This document shows, one piece after another, positions 39,231 to 46,889 of a stretch of 64,000 bases of DNA; positions within the stretch are counted from its first letter, which is position 1, and every line of letters begins with the position of its first letter. The DNA comes from an uncultured Pseudoflavonifractor sp. (lineage in GTDB: Bacteria; Bacillota; Clostridia; Oscillospirales; Oscillospiraceae): contig NZ_CALXGI010000005.1 in NCBI RefSeq assembly GCF_944387805.1, forward strand, positions 1-64,000. Reading direction: 5' to 3'. The notes beneath the pieces are model-generated. The model did not search any database, was not told the origin of the DNA, and was given only the letters and a program-made list of their open reading frames with translations. The translations under genes were made by a program, and so were the position numbers.

Positions 39231-42200
39231 TTATACCTCCTCCTTCTTTTTCTCGGGCACCAGGGTCAGAGCCAGCCAGGCCACACCGGTAATCACGGCC
39301 AGCGCGCCGCTGGTGTAGGTAATGGCGGCCAGGGCGTTGTCCCACCAGGTATTGACCTTCTCAGTGGACACGTTCATGATGGCGCTGTTGGCGAAGGTGT
39401 AGAGCTGATACTTCAGGTTCTGTCTGGCCTGCTCCACCAGAGCAGAGTCATTCTTAACGGTATCCACAGAGATGTAGGGCCAGGTGGCGTCCACGCCGCC
39501 CTCACCCAGGTTGATATGGTTATCCTCCGTGGCAAAGTCAGCCACCTGGGTGATGCCGGCCATAACCATGGACTCGGCGTTGAAGTAGTACTTGTTGTTC
39601 ATCATATCGGTGGAGATGAGGCCGGTATAGCCCCACTCACCCCGGAGAATTTTCTGGAGCATGCCCACGTGGTGAGAGGCATTGGTAGCGCCGATGCGGT
39701 TGAAGGCAATCATAATGCCCATGCCGTCGGCATCCTCCAGGCCGCCCTGGAAGCAGCGCAGGTCGGTCTCGCGGAACTTCTGCTCGTTCATGTAGGCGGA
39801 GATGCCGCCGCGGTTATGCTCCTGGTCGTTGAATCCCATGTGCTTGGGACCGTTGATGATGCCCATGTCGGCGCAGCCCTGGAGCACGCCGTAGCCCATC
39901 CGGTTTGCCAGCATGGGGTCCTCGGAGATGTACTCGTAGTTACGGCCGTTGTAAGGGGTGCGGCGCTGGGTCAGGCCCACGCCCCACAGGTGGTACCGCT
40001 TGAGCCACAGGCCGGAGTTGCCCTCGATGCGGCCCCACTCGTAGGCCAGGTCGGGATTGAAGGAGGAGCCCAGCAGGGTCTGGGAGTGGACGTTGAAGCG
40101 GTAGGTCTCGCCGGTGGTCTCGTCGGTATAGGTGGCGGTAAAGCCGCTGACGCCCTCGTTCTGGTTGACCACGGGGTTGTCCACATAGGTCAGCACGTCG
40201 GACTGGCTGCCGCCGTGGATGACGGCGCCCACGGCCTCGTCAATGGTGATGGAAGACACCAGGGTATCCCAGAACGGGTCATTGACGTTGCTCAGCTGCT
40301 CATACTGGATGTTAGTGGTGTCGAAACGGACACCCTTGTCGCCGCCCTCGGCGGCGGGGCTGCCGGTCTGGATGGTATAGGTCTGGCCGCGGAGCTCAGC
40401 GATCCACTCGTCTGCCCTGGGGCTGTCGGCGATGGTGACGGCAACCTCATTGTAGTTGATGGGGTAGGTGCTCTCCCAATCGCTGCGGGACAGGTAGGTG
40501 ACAGTGTCCTCACCGGTCCAGTAGTTCAGGTCGGCATCGTCCGCCACGTTGGTAACAGCCACGCCGTTTTCAACAGCAAAAGTAGTCTTGTCCAGCTCGC
40601 CCAGGCTCCACACCTGCGCGGTGCCGGTGGCCTCGGCGTCCATGCCGTCGGCAGTGGTCTTGCCCTGAGCGGCCAGAATGTTGTTCACGGCCTCATGGGC
40701 CCCGGCAGCGGCGGTGAAGTAGTAGTCACCGGCGTCCAGGATGTAGGTCTTGGCATTGGTGTAGTCGTAGCTGGCCAGGTACTTGGTGGGGATGGTGATG
40801 GTCACCTCAGCGGTCTGACCGGCTTTGACCTCGGTCTTGGCGGAGTTGAGGAACATCACGGCGGACTTCTCCACATGGTTCTGCCTGTCGTAATCGGTGT
40901 AGGGCTGCTGAACATAGAGCTGAGCCAGGAAGTAGCCGTCCTGATCGCTGTTGTTCTTGATCTCCACCACGGCGGTGATGTTGCCGTCGGGGGTGCGGTC
41001 CACGTCTACGCTCTTGAGCGTCTGAGTATAGTCCAGATAGCTCAGGCCGTGGCCAAAGGAGTAGAGGACTTCCTTATTATAATCCCAGCTGCTGTCCTGG
41101 GTGGCGCCCGCGCCGGAGTTTGCGCCGGAACCGGGGTTCATAATGGAGTCATAGTACCGGGTCTCGTAGTACTTGTAGCCCACATAGATACCCTCGGCCT
41201 CCACGATGTAGTAACCGCCGTTGTAAGTGTCGCTGCCGCCGAAGGAACCGGCAATGGTGTTGGCGATCTCCACGCCGGGATAGCGGGGGTCGTCGCCGTC
41301 GCTGCTCACGATCTCGTAGTCGGCATAGTAGCCGCCGCCGAAGTTCATCACAGCGGGGTTGGAGGCGTTGTCCGCCACATAGGTGTCAGGCAGGGCGCCG
41401 GTGGCGTTAACCTGGCCGGTGAGCACCTTCACCACGCCGATGGCCTGGTAGTCGTTGAGACAGCCGATGTAGGCGATGCCGTCCACCTCGTGGGCGCCGC
41501 CGGCGGCAATGTCCTTGATGACCATGGTGTTGCCGGTGTTCAGGAGGACAACCACCTTGGAGCAGGTCTCCTTGGCCACATCGATGACGGCCAGCTCATC
41601 CTCGCTCAGAGCCAGAGGGTCCTCGCCGGTCTCCTCACCGGCGTAGTTAACTGCGGAGCCGGGCATGTAGGTGTTGCCCTCGCCGGCGCCCCGGGCGAAT
41701 ACGCAGATGCCGACGGTATTATCCTTGTCCACCTGGCTCTTCCAGTCGGCGGGAGCACCCAGATTTTCATACTCCGTGGGGGGAACCTCGGCAATTTGGT
41801 AGGTGGTCATGTCGCCAGGGGAGGCCACGTAGATGTGGTCGTAGGCGGTGCTCTCCTCCATCTCGCCGGTCCACTGGTTGGGGACCTGCTCGGTGTGCTT
41901 GTTGAGGATATTGTTCTGATAGAAGTTCTTCACCGTCTCATTGATCTGCACGCCCGCATCGGTAAGGGCCTGCACCAGATCCACCGCGTCGGCGTTGCCC
42001 GCCTTGTGGTCGCCGCTGGTGTAGGGATAAGGAGCGTAGGCGGCCAGGCCGAAGAGGGCCACTGTGGTGTCAGAGGACAGCGGCAGCACATCGTTGTCGT
42101 TCTTCATGATGACGGTGCCCTCTTCGCCTTCCTTGATGGCGATGTTCCTGGCAGCGGCCTTCATCTCGTCGATGGTGCCGTAGTCGCTCTGGAAGCGGGC

Positions 42201-42365
42201 GGAGTCCTCATCTGTCAGGGTAATATAGCTGTTAGTGCCAAGGAAACCGTCCAGCGCTGAACGATAGCCCTCCGCGATGCCGGTGCCCACGACGGACAGG
42301 GCAAGCACGGAGGCCATGACCGCCGAAAGGCCTCTCATGACGGGTGCAATTCGTTTCGCTTTCAT
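39231..42365 (-). CDS. Membrane-anchored GH3 glycosidase with permuted domain order
   Basis: About 1044 residues. An N-terminal hydrophobic segment (residues ~12-33) is followed by a GH3 C-terminal-type domain (VALFGLAAYAPYPYTSGDH near 105, GICVFARGAGEGNTYMPG, GIAYIGCLNDYQAIGVVKVLTGQVNATGALPDTY), a fibronectin-III-like domain (~450-570, SFGHGLSYLDYTQ onward), and then the GH3 N-terminal TIM barrel (LGSSFNPDLAYEWGRIEGN, GPKHMGFNDQEHNRGG, GYTGLISTDMMNN with the nucleophile Asp). The usual order is barrel first; reversed order is known in ruminal GH3 enzymes. A C-terminal membrane helix and a KKKEE tail anchor it. Two ATGs (42368, 42365) are possible; 42365 is better spaced from GGGGAGG. Confidence 0.88.
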   Translation of the reverse strand: MKAKRIAPVMRGLSAVMASVLALSVVGTGIAEGYRSALDGFLGTNSYITLTDEDSARFQSDYGTIDEMKAAARNIAIKEGEEGTVIMKNDNDVLPLSSDTTVALFGLAAYAPYPYTSGDHKAGNADAVDLVQALTDAGVQINETVKNFYQNNILNKHTEQVPNQWTGEMEESTAYDHIYVASPGDMTTYQIAEVPPTEYENLGAPADWKSQVDKDNTVGICVFARGAGEGNTYMPGSAVNYAGEETGEDPLALSEDELAVIDVAKETCSKVVVLLNTGNTMVIKDIAAGGAHEVDGIAYIGCLNDYQAIGVVKVLTGQVNATGALPDTYVADNASNPAVMNFGGGYYADYEIVSSDGDDPRYPGVEIANTIAGSFGGSDTYNGGYYIVEAEGIYVGYKYYETRYYDSIMNPGSGANSGAGATQDSSWDYNKEVLYSFGHGLSYLDYTQTLKSVDVDRTPDGNITAVVEIKNNSDQDGYFLAQLYVQQPYTDYDRQNHVEKSAVMFLNSAKTEVKAGQTAEVTITIPTKYLASYDYTNAKTYILDAGDYYFTAAAGAHEAVNNILAAQGKTTADGMDAEATGTAQVWSLGELDKTTFAVENGVAVTNVADDADLNYWTGEDTVTYLSRSDWESTYPINYNEVAVTIADSPRADEWIAELRGQTYTIQTGSPAAEGGDKGVRFDTTNIQYEQLSNVNDPFWDTLVSSITIDEAVGAVIHGGSQSDVLTYVDNPVVNQNEGVSGFTATYTDETTGETYRFNVHSQTLLGSSFNPDLAYEWGRIEGNSGLWLKRYHLWGVGLTQRRTPYNGRNYEYISEDPMLANRMGYGVLQGCADMGIINGPKHMGFNDQEHNRGGISAYMNEQKFRETDLRCFQGGLEDADGMGIMIAFNRIGATNASHHVGMLQKILRGEWGYTGLISTDMMNNKYYFNAESMVMAGITQVADFATEDNHINLGEGGVDATWPYISVDTVKNDSALVEQARQNLKYQLYTFANSAIMNVSTEKVNTWWDNALAAITYTSGALAVITGVAWLALTLVPEKKKEEV

Positions 42366-42396
42366 CATTTTTCCTCCCCATAGTAACATGAACATT

Positions 42397-42447
42397 AACG
42401 GCCGTTCTGTTGTGAGGAATTATAACACTCCGGCAATCTCTTGTCCA
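42397..42447 (-). promoter_or_regulatory. Promoter and possible operator of the GH3/rhamnose unit
   Basis: On the minus strand TGGACA (42447-42442), 17-base spacer, perfect TATAAT (42424-42419). Downstream of it lie an imperfect dyad TGTTAT...ACAACA (42428-42409) and the perfect palindrome AACGGCCGTT (42397-42406), candidate sites for the divergent DeoR protein. Confidence 0.7.
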
Positions 42448-42597
42448 TGTTTTAGTGATAATATCCAAGAAGTAGAAAGAACTACAAGCTTTCCAGACCA
42501 TCTGAACACAAATGAACAGAAATGAACAGATTTTCAGATGCCAGGTGGGCTTCGTGCCCGTAAACAAAGCCCATAATATTCCAAATCAAAGGGGACA

Positions 42598-42626
42598 TTG
42601 ACAATAAAATGGCCGAATGATACAAT
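42598..42626 (+). promoter_or_regulatory. Sigma-A promoter of the deoR-acyltransferase unit
   Basis: Perfect TTGACA (42598-42603), 17-base spacer, TACAAT (42621-42626; five of six). It is followed by GGAGG and the deoR ATG at 42653. The intergenic stretch 42448-42597 between the two promoters holds nothing else recognisable. Confidence 0.85.
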
Positions 42627-42652
42627 ATCGGCGAATTATGGAGGTCTTAATT

Positions 42653-43396
42653 ATGCATACGAACGAACGTTTTGACCTAATTCTGGACTACCTTAAAATG
42701 CACAAACGAGCAACAGTTGCAGATTTGAGCAAATTGGTATACGTCAGCGAGGCCACCGTGCGCCGGGACCTGAACGAGATGCAGCGGATGGGCCTGCTGC
42801 GCCGAACTCACGGCGGAGCCATGTATGCCGACGGTTCGGAGGAGGTGTCCATCTTTGTCCGGCAGGAGGTCAACGCCACCGGCAAAGAGGTGACGGCCTC
42901 CATCGCACTGTCCCACCTGCCCGAGTTTCATACCATCTTTATTGACAACTCCTCTACCTGCCTGGCCCTGGTGCAGCGGATGAACCTCCAGCACAAGGTG
43001 GCGGTAACCAACGGCATCCAGGCCGCCACCTGGCTGGTGCAGCAGGACGATGTGCAGGTCATTATGCCCGGCGGTGAGCTGAAGCTGAACACCGGCTTTA
43101 CCGGCAGCACAGCCTGCAACGCGCTGCGGGGCTTTCGGTTCGATGTAATGCTCTGCTCCTGTGCCGCCATTGATTTGGAGGGCACCTACGAAAACTCTCT
43201 GGCGGTGAAGGAACTGAAAGTCACCGCCATGGAACTGTCTGAACGCTGCATCCTCATTACGGACAAAACCAAATTCAGCCTGAAGTCCCCCTACCATACG
43301 GTAAGCCTGCGGAAGTACGACTGTATCTTCACCGACGCGGATGACAAGCTCCTCGCCCCCTACCGGGAGACCGGGCTGCAGATTATCAACCGGTGA
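42653..43396 (+). CDS. DeoR-family regulator of the rhamnose region
   Basis: A 247-residue DeoR/GlpR-type repressor. The N-terminal HTH is ERFDLILDYLKMHKRATVADLSKLVYVSEATVRRDLNEMQRMGLLRRTHGGAM (the helix-turn-helix and RRTHGGA ending are diagnostic). The C-terminal sugar-phosphate isomerase-like domain carries TIFIDNSSTCLALVQRM, VTNGIQAATWL, MPGGELKLNTGFTG and ILITDKTKFSLKSPYHTVSL. Its effector is likely a phosphorylated intermediate such as rhamnulose 1-phosphate. In Bacillus subtilis the rhamnose repressor is also DeoR-type. The ATG at 42653 follows GGAGG; upstream ATGs lack a site. It heads a plus-strand unit with the acyltransferase genes. Confidence 0.9.
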   Translation: MHTNERFDLILDYLKMHKRATVADLSKLVYVSEATVRRDLNEMQRMGLLRRTHGGAMYADGSEEVSIFVRQEVNATGKEVTASIALSHLPEFHTIFIDNSSTCLALVQRMNLQHKVAVTNGIQAATWLVQQDDVQVIMPGGELKLNTGFTGSTACNALRGFRFDVMLCSCAAIDLEGTYENSLAVKELKVTAMELSERCILITDKTKFSLKSPYHTVSLRKYDCIFTDADDKLLAPYRETGLQIINR

Positions 43397-43418
43397 GCGG
43401 GCGCGAGGGGGCTTTTCC

Positions 43419-45209
43419 GTGAGAATCCGCAGTCTTCCGTTGCTGCCAGGCATACTGGCCGCCGCACTCCTGCTTCTGTCCGGCTGCGGGGCGGTTGGAG
43501 GGAACGCTCCCACCTGCACCGTAATTTTTGAGGACAACCCAGAGCTGTTCTTTTATAACCAAGTCTACGAGACGGAGCGGGGCGGGGATGTGACCGCCAC
43601 CGTGGGCGTGCCCACCGGCTGCCGCATTGACACTGTCAGCTTTGACCGGTACACTGTGTCTGGCAAAACCGGCTTTTCCGCCAGCTATGACTACTATACT
43701 TTGATTCTCCACGACGTCCGGTATCCGGCGGTGGTGCGGCTGACCACCGCTCCCGCCCTCACCACCGTCTATGCCCCGGGAGAAGGACATGGGGAGACCA
43801 TCACCGTTCGGGAGGACAGCCCCCGCCTGTCCCCCAACACCCTGCCCTGGCGAGGACAGTTCTCCAGAGACGGCTTTCTGGCCGTGGGCTGGAATACCGC
43901 ACCCGACAGCAGCGGCGTCCACATTGGCTTCGGCAGCCGGGCAGCCAGAGGGGACGGGGCCGAGACGCTGACCCTCTACCCGGAGTGGCTCCCCTGTACG
44001 CCGGAGGAGGCCTTCACCTGGACAGAGCAAGACGGCGGCGCCGTCATCACCGGCTATGACGGCAGAGAGGGAGACCTGGTTATCCCCGAGACCCTGGGCG
44101 GACTGCCTGTCACCGCCATTGCAGCCGGTGCCTTCGGCACTGTGACGGCGGACATTGTGGCCCTGCCGTCCACCCTGACAGCCGTGGAGCCGGGGGCCTT
44201 TTCCGCCCTGACGGCGGAGCATCTGTACCTCTTTGATACCCTGGAGCAGGTGGACGAGGCCTCCTTCGGGGACTACGCCGTCACCCGTCTCCATCTCAAC
44301 GCCGTCAGGGACCCGGCCTACTGCGGCACCTACTTTGACACCTTCCCTGACAAGGCGGACTACCTCCGGTCGGTGGCGGCGGAGGACAAGCTGGTGCTCT
44401 TCTGCGGCTCCTCCGCCCGGTTTGGGTACGACAGCCCCATGCTCGCTGAGGCGTTTCCCGATTATGAGGTGGTGAACATGGGGGTATACGCCTACGCCAA
44501 TATGCTGCCCCAGGCCAGAATCGTCCTCCACTACATGAAGGAGGGGGACATTCTCCTCCACTCCCCCGAGCTGGACGCCATTGAGCAGCAGTTCTGCGGC
44601 AGCACCGCCCTGGACAAGGAGACCTTCTGCATGACCGAATCCAACTACGACCTGCTCTCCCTGCTGGACTGCCGGGAGTTCACCAATCTGTTCGGCGCCT
44701 TTGGGGCCTTCCAGGCCGCCCGGGCGGACATGGAGCCCCGCTCCTACGCCGACTCCCCTTCCATGTACGACGAGGACGGAAACCGGCAGGAGCAGGCCAC
44801 CTACAACCGCTACGGGGACTACATCCTCTACCGGGAGAACAACCTGTCCGGGGAGAATTTCGGCATCAAACGCGCCTTCTATAACGCCGACCATATCACC
44901 CAGGCGGACTGGCGGGGCATCAACGGCATGTACGACAGCTTTGCGTCCAAGGGCGTGTCGGTGTACTTCACCTACTCGCCCCGCAGCCGCACCAGCATCT
45001 CGGAGGACAGCACTGAGGAATCCATCGCAGAGCTGGACGCCCTGTTCCGGCAGAAACTCCACGCCCCCGTCATCTCCGACATTCATTCCTCCCTCATGGA
45101 CCCGCTGTACTTCTACGCCACCGACAACCATCTCAGCACCGAGGGCGTGCAAATCCATACCGCCCAGGTCATCGGCGACCTGCGCCGGGCACTGGAGGGA
45201 GAGGCATGA
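43419..45209 (+). CDS. SGNH/DltD-like lipoprotein with Flg_new and LRR_5 repeats
   Basis: About 596 residues with GTG start at 43419 (GAGGGGG ribosome site, 22 bases after deoR). Lipobox LLSGC at ~20-24. Residues ~150-190 form an InlB-B/Flg_new-like repeat (RDGFLAVGWNTAPDSSG...TLYPEW), residues ~210-295 BspA-type LRR_5 repeats (LVIPETLGGLPVTAIAAGAF, VALPSTLTAVEPGAF), and the C-terminal ~270 residues an SGNH-like domain: CGSSARFGYDSPML (Ser in GSS at ~330-332) and YATDNHLSTEG (Asp/His) near the end. This matches DltD/AlgJ/AlgX-type partners of MBOAT acyltransferases. It would act outside the membrane in acyl transfer to a polymer, with the repeats as binding modules. Substrate unknown. Confidence 0.7.
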   Translation: MRIRSLPLLPGILAAALLLLSGCGAVGGNAPTCTVIFEDNPELFFYNQVYETERGGDVTATVGVPTGCRIDTVSFDRYTVSGKTGFSASYDYYTLILHDVRYPAVVRLTTAPALTTVYAPGEGHGETITVREDSPRLSPNTLPWRGQFSRDGFLAVGWNTAPDSSGVHIGFGSRAARGDGAETLTLYPEWLPCTPEEAFTWTEQDGGAVITGYDGREGDLVIPETLGGLPVTAIAAGAFGTVTADIVALPSTLTAVEPGAFSALTAEHLYLFDTLEQVDEASFGDYAVTRLHLNAVRDPAYCGTYFDTFPDKADYLRSVAAEDKLVLFCGSSARFGYDSPMLAEAFPDYEVVNMGVYAYANMLPQARIVLHYMKEGDILLHSPELDAIEQQFCGSTALDKETFCMTESNYDLLSLLDCREFTNLFGAFGAFQAARADMEPRSYADSPSMYDEDGNRQEQATYNRYGDYILYRENNLSGENFGIKRAFYNADHITQADWRGINGMYDSFASKGVSVYFTYSPRSRTSISEDSTEESIAELDALFRQKLHAPVISDIHSSLMDPLYFYATDNHLSTEGVQIHTAQVIGDLRRALEGEA

Positions 45210-45451
45210 CCTTTGTCTTTCTCCAGTACCCCCTCATTCCCGCCCTGCTGGTTTCGTCCCTGGCGCTAATCGCTCTGGCCGGGCTCCTCCGCCGGGGCGG
45301 CGGGGCGGCGGCAGTACTGGCGGCGCTGTCCGCATCGGCCATGGTGGTGGCCGCGCTGGCCTGCTCAGTGCCCTATGAGGAGATTTTGCTCCTGCTGCTT
45401 CTCCCAGCCCTTACATGTTTTCTGACTGTGGTAAGGGGGGAGAAGAAATGA
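45206..45451 (+). CDS. Small membrane protein of the MBOAT cluster
   Basis: An 81-residue hydrophobic protein with three predicted helices (about residues 8-28, 33-53 and 57-74) and a basic C-terminus (RGEKK). The ATG overlaps the previous stop by four bases and its own stop overlaps the MBOAT start by four (ATGA on both sides), so all three are translated in series. Small proteins next to MBOAT genes occur in dlt operons (DltX), though this one shows no DltX motif I can recognise. Confidence 0.65.
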   Translation: MTFVFLQYPLIPALLVSSLALIALAGLLRRGGGAAAVLAALSASAMVVAALACSVPYEEILLLLLLPALTCFLTVVRGEKK

Positions 45452-46875
45452 GCTTTGTGTCCCCCGGTTTTCTTGTTTTTCTCCCGGCGGTGCTGGCCCT
45501 CTACCGGTTTACCCCCTGGCAAAAGCGGTGGATGGTGCTTCTGCCCGCCTCCTACTTCTTCTACGCCTGCCACAGCCCCTGGCTGCTCAGCCTTATCTTT
45601 CTCACCACCCTGGTGTCCTACGCAAGCGCCCTGCGCATCGAGCGGGCGGAGACCAGAAAGCAGAAGCGCCGGGCGGTGGTTCTGGATGCGGCGGTATGCC
45701 TGGGCATCCTGTTCATCTTCAAATACCTGGACTTTGCCCTGGGCGGGGTGTTCTCCCTGCTGGGGCTGTTTGGGATGGAGAGCAGCTTTTCCGGCTTCCA
45801 CCTGCTGCTGCCCATGGGCATCTCCTTCTATGTGTTCCAGACTATGTCCTATACCTTTGACGTCTATCGGGGCACCATCCGCGCGGAGCGCCACCTGGGG
45901 TACTACGCCCTGTTTGTCTCCTTCTTTCCCCAGCTGGTGGCGGGCCCCATTGAGCGCCCCGGCGACCTGCTGCCCCAGCTGAAGGCCCCCAATCCTCTGG
46001 AGCAGGAGGACATCGCCCAGGGCGTCCGGTTTCTGGTGCGGGGATACGGAAAAAAGGTGCTCATCTCCGACTTTCTGGCCCCCTTTGTGGATAAGGCCTA
46101 TGGAGACGCCGCCGGGGCCGGGGGCGCGGCCATGGCGCTGGCCACCGTGCTCTTTGCCCTGCAAATTTACTGCGACTTCTCCGGCTACTCCGACATTGCC
46201 ATGGGCTGTGCCCGGCTTATGGGCATCAGGCTTACGGAAAATTTCCGGCAGCCCTACGCCGCATCCTCCCTCCGGGACTTCTGGCGCAGGTGGCACATCA
46301 GCCTGACCCGCTGGTTCACCGATTACCTGTACATTCCCCTGGGCGGCAGCCGCCGGGGACTCCTTCGGCAGTGCGTCAACACACTGGCTGTCTTTCTGGT
46401 CAGCGGCCTGTGGCACGGGGCCAGCCTGACCTTCGTGGTGTGGGGCGGGCTCCACGGATTATTTCTTGTAGCGGAAACTCTGCTGCTGGGGCGGCGGCAG
46501 CTCAGGTCGCCTCTGGGGCGGGGGCTCCACCGGGCGGTGACGCTTATCCTGGTGTGCTTCGCCTGGGTGTTCTTCCGCTCGTCTGATCTGTCCCAGGCTT
46601 GGTTTATCCTCCGGTCCATCTTTACCGACTTTCACCTGTCCGCCGCCCTGACCGGGCTGGGCATGGGCCGGGCAGAGCTGGTGCTGGCCTGTCTGCTGGT
46701 GCTCCTGCTGCCCCTGCTGGAGCAGCTGCCCGCCCTCAGAGTGCAGGAGAACCGAACCCGGGGGCGGTATGCGGTCCCTCTGCTCTACTTCCTGCTGATT
46801 GCCGCCATTGTGGCCTGCCGCTGCCTGGTGCTGACAGAGCACGGGGCCACCGCCTTCATCTACTTTCAGTTCTAG
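45448..46875 (+). CDS. MBOAT-family O-acyltransferase
   Basis: A 475-residue membrane-bound O-acyltransferase of the AlgI/DltB type with about eleven helices. Diagnostic stretches: LPMGISFYVFQTMSYTFDVYRG, VSFFPQLVAGPIERPGDLLPQ, FALQIYCDFSGYSDIAMGCARLMGI, NFRQPYAASSLRDFWRRWHISLTRWFTDYLYIPLGGSR and the catalytic-His motif VSGLWHGASLTFVVWGGLHG. AlgI-type proteins take acyl groups from a cytoplasmic donor and pass them across the membrane to an SGNH partner that modifies an extracellular polysaccharide. Two such partners flank it here. Confidence 0.93.
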   Translation: MSFVSPGFLVFLPAVLALYRFTPWQKRWMVLLPASYFFYACHSPWLLSLIFLTTLVSYASALRIERAETRKQKRRAVVLDAAVCLGILFIFKYLDFALGGVFSLLGLFGMESSFSGFHLLLPMGISFYVFQTMSYTFDVYRGTIRAERHLGYYALFVSFFPQLVAGPIERPGDLLPQLKAPNPLEQEDIAQGVRFLVRGYGKKVLISDFLAPFVDKAYGDAAGAGGAAMALATVLFALQIYCDFSGYSDIAMGCARLMGIRLTENFRQPYAASSLRDFWRRWHISLTRWFTDYLYIPLGGSRRGLLRQCVNTLAVFLVSGLWHGASLTFVVWGGLHGLFLVAETLLLGRRQLRSPLGRGLHRAVTLILVCFAWVFFRSSDLSQAWFILRSIFTDFHLSAALTGLGMGRAELVLACLLVLLLPLLEQLPALRVQENRTRGRYAVPLLYFLLIAAIVACRCLVLTEHGATAFIYFQF

Positions 46876-46889
46876 GGGGGGAGGATGCC

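Noticed and set aside
39516..42260. Long plus-strand open frame opposite the GH3 gene
   Set aside because: Antisense shadow; Val/Gly/His-rich, no start signal or motif.
43386..45158. Minus-strand open frame opposite the SGNH lipoprotein gene
   Set aside because: No ribosome site; antisense shadow of an operon gene with overlapping starts and stops.
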